Of a DNA stretch of 52,910 bases, positions 1 through 9,035 are shown in pieces (position 1 is the stretch's first letter; each line of letters begins with the position of its first letter). This stretch comes from a virus: positions 1-52,910 of IMG/VR virus record IMGVR_UViG_3300024346_000088. One strand, written 5' to 3'. A program made the position numbers and the translations under genes. The notes under the pieces are model-generated. The model was not told the origin of the DNA, made no database searches, and worked only from the letters and a program-made list of their open reading frames with translations.

Positions 1-252
1 AGATAACATTTTAGGATTATTATATAATAAACTAAGATTATCAATTAGTTCAGCATATGTTTTTCCATTTATAAGAGGCTCTCTAAGTCTTTTCATCATA
101 GAACTCAATTCATCAGTTGCGGTTTGATCAACACCCATTTTAGTTATTTGTGAAAATCCCATTGTTATCAACATACCAAAATCAAACAAAAAATCATTGA
201 TAAACTTTTTGTTAGCAGATTCAAATATTTTATATTCTTTTAAATATCTCAT
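1..252 (-). CDS. Partial capsid-targeted-like protein (3' end outside window)
   Basis: An open frame of 84 codons starts at the ATG at 252 and runs off the left edge. The N-terminus MRYLKEYKIFESANKK matches the recurrent MKYLKxFE leader found on about 14 proteins here. In T4 such a leader targets internal proteins to the prohead and is cut after an [LI]xE site; here IFE would be that site. The rest is a helical sequence with no domain I recognise. It is the last gene of a leftward block with the next two genes (32-bp gap to the neighbour at 285). Confidence 0.7.
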   Translation of the reverse strand, partial: MRYLKEYKIFESANKKFINDFLFDFGMLITMGFSQITKMGVDQTATDELSSMMKRLREPLINGKTYAELIDNLSLLYNNPKMLS

Positions 253-284
253 ATTATTTATTTTCTTTTATCATAAAGAATTCA

Positions 285-860
285 TTACCAAAAGCCTGGA
301 TAAGACTTTCCAAAAATATGAGAATATTTGTTAATCCGACACGCCCAGTACCCCGCTGTAGTTTTATCTTTTTTCAAATGGCATTTATGTCTTGCTGCAA
401 ATGATTTTCTTGCTTTAGGATCACTTACTTTGGCAGTTAAACCACCATGAACATCACCAAATGAAATCTTTTTAACATTACCAGTTTTAGGATTTTTAAC
501 AAAAACGTGATATTTCTTAGCACCACCTCTCATAGGTTTATTTAACTCTACTTCTTTACCTTGGTATTCTGCTTCATTTAATTCATGTATAGTCTCCATT
601 GGTAAATCTAAAGGAACTGAAACTCCTTCATACTCAGCAAATCTACCTATATCAGTTGATTCAAATAATTCAGTATCTAAGTCTGATAATTCAATTTGAT
701 TGTTATCAAATAATTGTCTTGCTTCTTTGATTAGATTAAAGTATTGATTAGAACCAGGTCTAAACACATTTTCAACAATAGGTTTATTATTATCAATGTG
801 GTATTGTAGATTTTCTGATATTCTACCAGAAAAAGATTCAAATAGTTTTAAGTATTTCAT
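285..860 (-). CDS. Capsid-targeted-like protein with C-terminal ARHxC...TTAGYW domain
   Basis: I start at the ATG at 860 (MKYLKLFESF), not at the in-frame ATG at 896, because the leader matches its neighbours and the upstream gene stops at 862. This gives 191 residues. The leader has a likely prohead-protease site after LFE. The C-terminal ~60 residues are basic and contain SFAARHKCHL, KTTAGYWACR and paired Cys/His, resembling a small domain that recurs at the ends of large-phage structural proteins. The function is not known. It could be an internal head protein that binds DNA. Confidence 0.75.
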   Translation of the reverse strand: MKYLKLFESFSGRISENLQYHIDNNKPIVENVFRPGSNQYFNLIKEARQLFDNNQIELSDLDTELFESTDIGRFAEYEGVSVPLDLPMETIHELNEAEYQGKEVELNKPMRGGAKKYHVFVKNPKTGNVKKISFGDVHGGLTAKVSDPKARKSFAARHKCHLKKDKTTAGYWACRINKYSHIFGKSYPGFW

Positions 861-861
861 A

Positions 862-1236
862 TTATTTAAACATTTTTTTAAATTTTTCAGGTGCATTGTC
901 TAATTCTAAAACTCTTGCATTTATAGTTTTGATACCATTTTTAAGACATTTTGCTACTCTATGTTGACCATCTAGAACCATTGTAAACTTACCATTTCTT
1001 CTAGAAACTAGTATTGGAAATTCTAAATCTGCACTATCTACTCTATTTGGATCCCTCTCAACATCTATAATAATATCTTTAAGTAATTCTGTTTCTAGTT
1101 CTTCAACTGGTATTCCTTTTTCATCTAGGTATTCAATAACATCAGTTATTGTTATTTTGTTTCCATCGTTATCTGCCCAAGAGGTATTCAGACCAGTATC
1201 AGATGTAAAATCCTCAAATATCTTTAGGTATTTCAT
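862..1236 (-). CDS. ParB/Srx-like domain protein with capsid-targeting-like leader
   Basis: The protein has 124 residues. It opens MKYLKIFEDF, the recurrent leader. The C-terminal half contains FTMVLDGQHRVAKCLKNG, the DGQHR-type core motif of the ParB N-terminal/sulfiredoxin-like fold, preceded by an acidic segment. The fold is typical of ParB-like nucleases and CTPases, but no helix-turn-helix DNA-binding part follows. TAATATATA lies on the minus strand at 1257-1265, 20 nt upstream of the start. The gene is transcribed away from the giant gene at 1315 and heads a three-gene leftward operon. It may be a packaged protein. Confidence 0.7.
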   Translation of the reverse strand: MKYLKIFEDFTSDTGLNTSWADNDGNKITITDVIEYLDEKGIPVEELETELLKDIIIDVERDPNRVDSADLEFPILVSRRNGKFTMVLDGQHRVAKCLKNGIKTINARVLELDNAPEKFKKMFK

Positions 1237-1256
1237 TTTAGTAAAATAATTTTTAT

Positions 1257-1265
1257 TATATATTA
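1257..1265 (-). promoter_or_regulatory. TAATATATA element, leftward
   Basis: An exact TAATATATA on the minus strand ends 20 nt before the start of the gene at 1236. It faces an identical element on the plus strand at 1286, making a symmetric divergent pair. Confidence 0.6.
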
Positions 1266-1285
1266 AATATCAAGAACTCAAAATT

Positions 1286-1294
1286 TAATATATA
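1286..1294 (+). promoter_or_regulatory. TAATATATA element, rightward
   Basis: An exact TAATATATA lies 20 nt upstream of the ATG at 1315, the same gap as its divergent partner. The sequence is close to the T4 late promoter TATAAATA, and a gp55-type sigma factor is encoded at 33.7 kb. Confidence 0.6.
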
Positions 1295-1314
1295 ATCAAA
1301 ACTTAATAAACTTA

Positions 1315-4300
1315 ATGTCAAGTCACGAAAACTTATATTTCTTTAATAAACAGGGAGATGCTCTAAACTTCAGATATGATGAAACAACTCAATTATTTCA
1401 AGGAGATATTCTTTTTGATGAGAATTCAACAGATACTTTTAAAACATATGCTCTTTATACATTGGAGAGAATACCATCATTTGAATTTGAGTCACCAGGT
1501 GAATTAGGAACTAATAAATTTCAGTTATTTAATGAGTATGGATTTCATTTTTATGGATGTACAAACTCATTAAACAAACAGATAACTAAGATAGAGCCAG
1601 TAAATAATGATCCTGACTTCTATTCTAAATGGATATATGGTAGTAACTTTGAATCAACATTTCCAGTAGGAACTTTGATTATATTTAATCAAACATTATT
1701 AGAATTTACTAATCCAGATCAAACATTTGTTGTTGTTGGTACAAAAAAGGGAGCAATTTTAATTATATCAACAGTTGATAACTCTACCTTTGAAAGTAAT
1801 TATTATGGAGATTATTCTAATACTAATCTATATGTTGGTAAAACAATATCTGGTATAAATGCAGTTGGTATTTATAACTATATTGATACAAATTATGTAA
1901 ATAACTTATCAGTTTGGAATGAACAAAACTTTTATGATAAAGTTTATAGAGGTAAAAAGTTAAATGTAGTAAATAGTAATATAAATGATGGTATTTATAC
2001 TATAAAGGGTCCAGAGATAACAGATATTATACACTTTGAATATTTAACTAGTCCTGCTTTACTACCGACAAACTCTGATTTAATTATTGAGGTTGTTTTA
2101 GGAACAGATTTGCCAAAGTTATATGATGGTGGTTTAGAAATAACAGCAGATAGTAAAATATTAGTAACTAACTATATATACTATCCAACTATGTTAAAGT
2201 CTAGACAAGAATTTAAGGTAGTTGGTTCTGTAACAAATGAAAACTTCTTTACAACTGCAGATACTTATGACTTTACTTCAAATAATAATATAAAGTTTTA
2301 TAATTTAGATGATCAAGTTACTTTTGATGGTAAACTATATCAGTGTGTTCAAGCTTATACTCATAGTCACGCGGATGAGACAACTAGGTTTATAAATCCT
2401 TCTAATGATAATACTCACTGGTCAAATCCAACATTTATTAGAGTAAATGAATCGACAGTGAATGAATCATTATTATTTGCACAGATATATCTAACAAAAG
2501 AAAAGTACTACTACGATTATGGTTTTACTCAATCTAGTTATGTAACAATGGCTGCCGCGGCAGAGAAATATAAAACTGATTTAGATATATTTAATGTTGA
2601 TCTTTATTATGATAAGGGTTATTTAAAGGCAGATTTAGTTTATCCAAGTAGATATGCGGTTGTTAATTTCTATCATACACAGGTTGGACCAACATACTCG
2701 ATAGGAAGTGAATATAGGTCATTTGAGAGACTTATTGAGGTAAATGAGACTCTTAAACCTGAATTTAATTATGATTACTCAGAGAACTTTAAATACAATA
2801 TAGTTTTTACTGATTTAGATGAGTATGGTTTAAAGATAATTATAAACAAAATGGTTTATGAAGAGCAAATATCTTATGTTTATACTGGAATTGGTTTAGA
2901 CTTACCAAGAACAATTGATAGAACTCTTAGAAATTGGATAACGAGAAATTATATTAGTTTATATAAACTTGGTATCAACGCTGAGTTGGACTATACATAT
3001 GTTGCAGGTGGACCTATTAGCTCAGTATTTTTTAATTCAATAGTTATTAAAACTGAATATCCTAATGTACCAATTGATGTTAGTTCTGTATTAGTTGGAA
3101 CTACTGCGAATTATTTTATTGAACATTCAAGAGTACTTTTTAATGATTTGGGACCTTCTTTAAATATAAAGATAAATAATAAAGATAATATCATCCAAAC
3201 ATCAAACTTTTATGTATTAGATATAAATGCTAATTTACTACCACTTAATAGTGAAATTATTGGTGCAACTGCAGGGACATACAGTACAATATTTAGTACC
3301 GGTGATACTGCAAATATATCTGTTGGTGTTGATGGAAAGGTATCATCAATTGTACTTTCATCAGTTGGTAATATTGGTTATTCAATAGGTGCAACATTTA
3401 GTTTAGAATTTGGTAATAGTAGTGGTACATCATCTATTATATTTGAGGTTGACGACAGAGATTTACAAAGAAAAGCTGACATTCCTAAAACTTTAAAAAG
3501 TTGGTGTGATTTGTATTCAAATGATTTAAAAGAGTATGGATTTCTTATTACTAATATAAATAGTGTTTTAAAGTTTGATATTAAACAAACTGATGTTGCA
3601 TTTGATTATACTATTACAACAGGTAAAGTAAATCTACCTGGTTTAAATGATTATAAAATAACAAAAAAGATAAAAGGTAATCAAGGCACTTTAGTTGCTT
3701 CTAATGAAGTTATTTTATCCGCATCATCATCATTATCATTTGAACAGGAAGGATTCGCCACTGGTATGGTATTTTCACTTAATAATACATACTGGCCTTG
3801 GATGAATCAAGAGTTTGCTATTGAGTTCTTAGATCCACATGTATTAAATTTAAGTTATCAAGGTCCTTTCTGGGATTATAACAATATAATTTGTAATAAA
3901 TCTCCATTTGTTACTATTGCATTTAATTTAGGATTTGGACAAACAGAATGTGATCCTATTAGTTCTACTGGTGGCGGTCAGTTTAATCAGTATCAGTTTA
4001 GTGATACACAATTTAATATAAACTTTTATCCTAATACTTATGCTGTTACTGAATATGAATCAACTACTAATTTAGTTGATATTAAGTATATACAACTATC
4101 AGAGACTATACTTTCTTTAGGTGATGATTTAGTTGTACATGACTCATACAGTGGAACATATATTACGACAATTACTTTACCAGGTAATGTTACTAGTATT
4201 AAAATGGAATTTAACCCTATAAATAATTATATTTATTGTTTATCCTTAAATAAAGTTTATATTGTTGATCCATCTACAAATTATTTACTTACATCATTTT

Positions 4301-7300
4301 CTTTAGCTAATGATGTGGCAGACTTATTAGTAAATCCTGATAGTGGTGATGTTTATATTACTTATAGTAACTTATCCGAGGTACACATCTTTAAATCTAC
4401 AACATTTAACTCAGTTCAAGATTATACCATTATTTCTACTTTTGGTAGTACTGGTAGAATGGCTTATAATGAATTTGAGAATGATATTTATGTTGTTACG
4501 GTTGATAATATTTTAAGAATTGATGGTAATGCAAGACAAATACAGGTAATCTATAATCTACCTGGAGTTATTGATTATATATTATATGAACCTGCAAATG
4601 AGTCTATGTTTGTTTACGATTCTACAAACCTGTATAAAATTGATAATGGAATACTTGTATCTCTATCAATTACAACTCAGTTATTTAATGATATTATTTT
4701 TAATAATTTAACTGGTGATATGAATATATCAGACTCTTCTTTTGAAGTAGCAAAATTAGGATTAGATGGTAATATTTTAAAACAAACCGATATTGCAAAC
4801 TATGGATATATGGCATTGAATCAATATGATGGTGCGATTTATATATCATCACAAAGCGGAAACTCAGTGATTGTTATAGATTCGATAACACAACAGTTGG
4901 TTTACTCGAATTCACTTGCCGCACCAACAACAAAAATAATTTATAACCCTGATAGAAAATCTATGTGGGTATTACAACCATCATTTAATCAAATAGTTGA
5001 AATAGAAGTAGGTCTGAATAACGATGGAACGATAGTGGTTGGTACAGCAAGTTATATTAATGATAATGTATATGGTACTTTGGATCCTAATTTTGAGGAA
5101 AGAGATGATATGTGGTTAAAAACTAGAGATTATTTTAGAAGACCTAGAGAAAACTTCACAGATGATTATCGAGTAGAATATTATTGGAAATGGTTTTCGG
5201 ATAATGTACCACAATTCTTTCTATATGATTTTTATGGTGATCAATTATCTCGAACAACAACTGGATCATATTCATATGTTGGACCAACTCCTTTAAATAA
5301 TATTGTTTTAAATAGAAATTCTAATACTGATTTATCTAAGGTTTCTGTATCTGAATATCAACAAACAATTTTTGATAGAATTGATTATTCATTAAGTTAT
5401 ATTGATGATGAGGTTGACATTTCTACTTCTGTAGAACCACTTCAACTATTTGTTGGATTTCAATCACAAAATGAAGGAGCTCTTCGTTCTATACTACAAT
5501 TGTATAAAAGAGAGGATATAAACTTTACTATTGAAACTAAAGAAGATACAGAAGTAATTTTACAAACATTGGATATAAATGGTCCTGATAAAAGAGGTTT
5601 AATATCTCTTAGTACATACTCAACTGAGTATTTTACTGATAAAGGTTTAAAACCAGGTCAGCATATTGTAATCTATATTAAAGATAAGACTAGTCATATA
5701 AATCAGTATATATCATATAATAATGGTACTTTACTTAAAATTAGAGAGGTTTATTCAAAATCTTTAATAGTAGATTTCTTTAATTTATCAACCGATATTA
5801 TAGAACTAGAATCAACAACTGTTAATCATCCAACTGCAAATGATTTACTTTATTTAAGTTTTGGTATTAAAGTTATTGATAAGGAAATAGGTAGATTTTT
5901 TACTTATGGTCAGACAGAAGAAGAAGATATTAGACACAAGATTGAATTAGGTAATGTTGGTAAACTAATTTCACCAGAAGATGTATTTATATTTAAACAA
6001 TATGATATTGAAGAAGGTGGTATTGACTGGGTTTATTTGAATATGAAGAGAAAGGAAATGTTGATGATGAAACATTTGATATATCCTTATATTGGATCTT
6101 ATAAATCAATTATAAATGCTATAAACTTCTTTGGTTATAATGACTTGGAATTAAATGAATACTATAGAAATATTGATACCAACTCTGCTAATTTTTTAAA
6201 GTTATTTAAAGTTGAGATTCCTGATATTTTTGATAATAGTGTTGAAGGTTGGACTGAGAATGACTTTATTAAACATACGATGCCAAATGATAACTTTGAG
6301 GATACCAATTTATTTAATTTAACTTATTTTATTACTGATAAAGAAGGTAATAATACTTTAAACTATACATTAGATGAGGTTATTATAAAACTTCAAGGAT
6401 TGAAATACTGGTTAAAGAAAAATATTATCCCTCTAACACATAAGATACTTGATATTACTGGTAATGCTTACTTTACTGGAGGAACTCAAATACAACATAA
6501 ATTACAAGATACTAGAATAGTAAATATTTATGATAATATGACACCGATTACATCTAAATTAAATGAAGCTTATCTTATGCCTGTAAATAGTGGTTCTACG
6601 GTGTATAACTGTGTATTAGATTTTTATTCAATTATTCCAGATGTTGGTGCAGATAAAACCAAAACTGGTTTAGTTGTACCACCAAAACCTTTTAATGGTA
6701 AGACACTAAATTTACCAGACTACTTTACTATTAAAATTAGAACTTATAAAACATATAAAGAATGGGCACCGTTTGTTAGTTATGATTTTGGTGACAGAGT
6801 AACTTATTATGGTAAGTTATATGAATCAGTTTATCAAAGAGTAGAGTTTAACATGTTAGTGAATCTTACTAATAAAGTAAACTCTCCTAGAAAGTATGAA
6901 AATGTTACTAAATGGATATCTAACCAGTCATACTCGGAAACAAGTTTAGTTGAATATAATAGAGATATTTATGTTTTATTGAGTCCAACCCAATCAACTA
7001 CTACACCATATTCTGATTTTACTACTAATATTCAAACTGAAACTTTTATTTGGAACAAAGTGACAGAGTGGAAGGAAATGGATTGGGATCCAGTTCAAAC
7101 CATTTCGGAATTTAGACAAGGAAATGACTTATTGCCATTCAATTTTACATTAGACTCAAATATTGATCCATTTGTAGCAGTAGAGGTAGTATCTGATAAT
7201 GGATATGGTTGTATTTATAATGATAAAAATAATTATGAAATAAGAGGATTAAAAGATTTAGTAGAGCCTTATAAACCTATTGAAACAATAGGACCATTTG

Positions 7301-7389
7301 TTCCTATTATAATCAATACTACACCACCAAGACGACCAAGACGTATATTTACACAATTATCTTCACAGATTATAGAAGAAAACCCTTAG
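1315..7389 (+). CDS. Giant baseplate/tail-fibre structural protein with beta-propeller and carbohydrate-binding-like modules
   Basis: The protein has 2024 residues. A CBM5/12-like module lies near residues 330-365 (DQVTFDGKLYQC then a later W). Residues ~940-1260 form a run of about 40-residue repeats with IYxVD and INPDSGDVYIT-like strands, like a YVTN/NHL beta-propeller. Near residues 1570-1620 a helical segment (KHLIYPYIGSYKSIINAI) resembles contractile-tail wedge proteins. Two more CBM-like modules follow near 1820 (GDRVTYYGKLYES) and 1873. No enzymatic site is seen. It is most likely a gp7-like wedge or a receptor-binding protein on the baseplate. It is much longer than T4 gp7 (about 1030). 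Confidence 0.65.
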   Translation: MSSHENLYFFNKQGDALNFRYDETTQLFQGDILFDENSTDTFKTYALYTLERIPSFEFESPGELGTNKFQLFNEYGFHFYGCTNSLNKQITKIEPVNNDPDFYSKWIYGSNFESTFPVGTLIIFNQTLLEFTNPDQTFVVVGTKKGAILIISTVDNSTFESNYYGDYSNTNLYVGKTISGINAVGIYNYIDTNYVNNLSVWNEQNFYDKVYRGKKLNVVNSNINDGIYTIKGPEITDIIHFEYLTSPALLPTNSDLIIEVVLGTDLPKLYDGGLEITADSKILVTNYIYYPTMLKSRQEFKVVGSVTNENFFTTADTYDFTSNNNIKFYNLDDQVTFDGKLYQCVQAYTHSHADETTRFINPSNDNTHWSNPTFIRVNESTVNESLLFAQIYLTKEKYYYDYGFTQSSYVTMAAAAEKYKTDLDIFNVDLYYDKGYLKADLVYPSRYAVVNFYHTQVGPTYSIGSEYRSFERLIEVNETLKPEFNYDYSENFKYNIVFTDLDEYGLKIIINKMVYEEQISYVYTGIGLDLPRTIDRTLRNWITRNYISLYKLGINAELDYTYVAGGPISSVFFNSIVIKTEYPNVPIDVSSVLVGTTANYFIEHSRVLFNDLGPSLNIKINNKDNIIQTSNFYVLDINANLLPLNSEIIGATAGTYSTIFSTGDTANISVGVDGKVSSIVLSSVGNIGYSIGATFSLEFGNSSGTSSIIFEVDDRDLQRKADIPKTLKSWCDLYSNDLKEYGFLITNINSVLKFDIKQTDVAFDYTITTGKVNLPGLNDYKITKKIKGNQGTLVASNEVILSASSSLSFEQEGFATGMVFSLNNTYWPWMNQEFAIEFLDPHVLNLSYQGPFWDYNNIICNKSPFVTIAFNLGFGQTECDPISSTGGGQFNQYQFSDTQFNINFYPNTYAVTEYESTTNLVDIKYIQLSETILSLGDDLVVHDSYSGTYITTITLPGNVTSIKMEFNPINNYIYCLSLNKVYIVDPSTNYLLTSFSLANDVADLLVNPDSGDVYITYSNLSEVHIFKSTTFNSVQDYTIISTFGSTGRMAYNEFENDIYVVTVDNILRIDGNARQIQVIYNLPGVIDYILYEPANESMFVYDSTNLYKIDNGILVSLSITTQLFNDIIFNNLTGDMNISDSSFEVAKLGLDGNILKQTDIANYGYMALNQYDGAIYISSQSGNSVIVIDSITQQLVYSNSLAAPTTKIIYNPDRKSMWVLQPSFNQIVEIEVGLNNDGTIVVGTASYINDNVYGTLDPNFEERDDMWLKTRDYFRRPRENFTDDYRVEYYWKWFSDNVPQFFLYDFYGDQLSRTTTGSYSYVGPTPLNNIVLNRNSNTDLSKVSVSEYQQTIFDRIDYSLSYIDDEVDISTSVEPLQLFVGFQSQNEGALRSILQLYKREDINFTIETKEDTEVILQTLDINGPDKRGLISLSTYSTEYFTDKGLKPGQHIVIYIKDKTSHINQYISYNNGTLLKIREVYSKSLIVDFFNLSTDIIELESTTVNHPTANDLLYLSFGIKVIDKEIGRFFTYGQTEEEDIRHKIELGNVGKLISPEDVFIFKQYDIEEGGIDWVYLNMKRKEMLMMKHLIYPYIGSYKSIINAINFFGYNDLELNEYYRNIDTNSANFLKLFKVEIPDIFDNSVEGWTENDFIKHTMPNDNFEDTNLFNLTYFITDKEGNNTLNYTLDEVIIKLQGLKYWLKKNIIPLTHKILDITGNAYFTGGTQIQHKLQDTRIVNIYDNMTPITSKLNEAYLMPVNSGSTVYNCVLDFYSIIPDVGADKTKTGLVVPPKPFNGKTLNLPDYFTIKIRTYKTYKEWAPFVSYDFGDRVTYYGKLYESVYQRVEFNMLVNLTNKVNSPRKYENVTKWISNQSYSETSLVEYNRDIYVLLSPTQSTTTPYSDFTTNIQTETFIWNKVTEWKEMDWDPVQTISEFRQGNDLLPFNFTLDSNIDPFVAVEVVSDNGYGCIYNDKNNYEIRGLKDLVEPYKPIETIGPFVPIIINTTPPRRPRRIFTQLSSQIIEENP

Positions 7390-7409
7390 ATAAAATCTAA
7401 GGGTTTTTA
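7381..7409. terminator. Bidirectional hairpin terminator
   Basis: AACCCTTAGAT and ATCTAAGGGTT pair around a 3-nt loop and are followed by T residues. The stem includes the stop codon of the giant gene and separates it from the leftward gene ending at 7421. Confidence 0.85.
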
Positions 7410-7420
7410 TTTTTTGATTA

Positions 7421-8080
7421 CTACTTTACTTCTTCAAATTCAATTTCTGTTTGATTACTTTTAACATCTTGAGTAACTCCTTCTTCAAAACAAGCAACCC
7501 AGTCTAAGACATCTGTTGAAACATTCTTACCAATAGTATCATAATAGTTAAAAACTTTACTAACTGCACCAATTCTTTTAAGAATTTCAGAAAATGTATA
7601 AGTATCTTTTGTAAGACCTTTAACTTTATGTTCTGCAATTAAATGGTAGATATATGTTATCTCTGTTGCATCTACTAAGAATGGAATAGAGTCTGTATCA
7701 TTTGTAAATTTATCTGCTCTCATAGTTCCTAGTATTTCTGTTAGTTCAATTGCTAAGAATATAGTATTTACATCATATTCTAATTTGCTTTGAATTAAAT
7801 CACTTAAAAATTTCCATTGAACTCTATTTAAGTTAAAGTTATACTTAGTTGATTTTAATGCGTTTGTATAATTGATACAAAGTTCTTGAGCACTTTTATA
7901 AAGACTGTCTTTTTCTAATTCGGTTTTCCCTTTACCATTATTATTTTTGATAAAGTCTAATATTGCTTGATATTTATTATCTAGATTAGATTCAAAACCT
8001 TCTCCAATATTTTTATAATCTATATCATTTTCTGTAAAAATAACACTTGGTTTAATTACGTTTGTTTGTATATCTGACAT
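7421..8080 (-). CDS. Conserved-type phage protein of unknown function (219 aa)
   Basis: The protein is mostly helical and soluble, with an acidic C-terminus (EIEFEEVK). I see no signal peptide, membrane segment or catalytic motif. It is the last gene of a leftward set (12575 to 7421) with the tape-measure candidate, so a tail or baseplate assembly role is plausible by position only. It lies 16 bp downstream of the 141-residue gene. Confidence 0.6.
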   Translation of the reverse strand: MSDIQTNVIKPSVIFTENDIDYKNIGEGFESNLDNKYQAILDFIKNNNGKGKTELEKDSLYKSAQELCINYTNALKSTKYNFNLNRVQWKFLSDLIQSKLEYDVNTIFLAIELTEILGTMRADKFTNDTDSIPFLVDATEITYIYHLIAEHKVKGLTKDTYTFSEILKRIGAVSKVFNYYDTIGKNVSTDVLDWVACFEEGVTQDVKSNQTEIEFEEVK

Positions 8081-8096
8081 ACTTTTTTAATTATTT

Positions 8097-8522
8097 TTAT
8101 ACGATAAAATCGTTATCTTTATCCTCTTTTTGCTCTGCAAATAAAGTTTCCACCTGATTGGCTCTACTAACCTTTTCAACACCATATTTTACTACAATTG
8201 ATGAAAATGTATTAAAGTCAGTTCCTACTAACTTAATCTTTCCACTTTCTAAATTCATGTTGATTTTATCAATTTCTTGTTCAATTAAGATAGTTCTTGA
8301 TTCCTCATCAAAGGCATCCATTAAATCTTCATTGATAGTAATTTTTAAATCCTTTTTAAGAACAAATGCGTAGTCATCTGCAATTTTAGAGATTTTAATA
8401 AGTTGTTTTTGTTTTTTAACTCCGATAAATTCAAATTCTATTTTTACCGGAAATGTTTTTTTATTAAAAACATCAAAAAAATCATTTATTGTATCTTCCG
8501 ATAGCTCATAAAAATTATCCAT
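8097..8522 (-). CDS. Hypothetical protein (141 aa), tail-region operon
   Basis: A short mixed alpha/beta protein with alternating charged strands (KIEFEFIGVKKQKQLIKI) and an acidic C-terminus (EDKDNDFIV). No family is recognised. The plus-strand frame at 8158-8373 is a shadow of it. It is co-directional with the tape-measure candidate and with the 219-residue gene downstream. An assembly chaperone is one possibility, as tail operons often carry small acidic proteins there; this is inference. Confidence 0.6.
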   Translation of the reverse strand: MDNFYELSEDTINDFFDVFNKKTFPVKIEFEFIGVKKQKQLIKISKIADDYAFVLKKDLKITINEDLMDAFDEESRTILIEQEIDKINMNLESGKIKLVGTDFNTFSSIVVKYGVEKVSRANQVETLFAEQKEDKDNDFIV

Positions 8523-8570
8523 ATTATATTTTATATTTTTATATTATAAAGAAATATAAAAGAAAGTTTA

Positions 8571-9002
8571 CTAATTTTTAAGTAAAAAGTAAGATATGAT
8601 ACCTAATATTGTTAAGGCAGGAATAAATTTATAATAAAGACTATTATAAAGTTTAGGTGTCTCAAGTAGTGAGAATCCAATTACAATTAGATAAGAATAT
8701 TTGTCAACTTTTTTAATCTCATATGATCTAAAAAGTTCAACTAATCCTTTCGAATTTAGGAATCTCGCAACTTCTGCACTATATTCTCTAATATAAGTTT
8801 CTGATATTCTATCAATATCTGTTTTTTTTAGTGAATAAGCTTCACCAACAAGCTCTTCAGGAACATTTAAAACAGTATATAATCGATAAGCATTATCGAC
8901 TCTTATATTTAAGTTTTTCTCAAGATCTACTTTGTTCTCTTTAACTATTCTTCTATAAGATAGAAAAAGTTTTAATTTTTTTAAAAAAGATATTTTGTTC
9001 AT
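8571..9002 (-). CDS. Small membrane-anchored hypothetical protein
   Basis: The protein has 143 residues. Its N-terminus is basic (KKLKLFLSYRR) and its last ~18 residues (FIPALTILGIISYFLLKN) form one membrane segment, suggesting a tail-anchored topology. The middle is helical and charged. It lies directly downstream of the membrane-rich tape-measure candidate on the same strand. A TATAAATAC sequence, close to the T4 late promoter, is on the minus strand upstream of the start. The function is unknown. Confidence 0.6.
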   Translation of the reverse strand: MNKISFLKKLKLFLSYRRIVKENKVDLEKNLNIRVDNAYRLYTVLNVPEELVGEAYSLKKTDIDRISETYIREYSAEVARFLNSKGLVELFRSYEIKKVDKYSYLIVIGFSLLETPKLYNSLYYKFIPALTILGIISYFLLKN

Positions 9003-9035
9003 AATTATATTATATGTATTTATATGGTATTTGTT

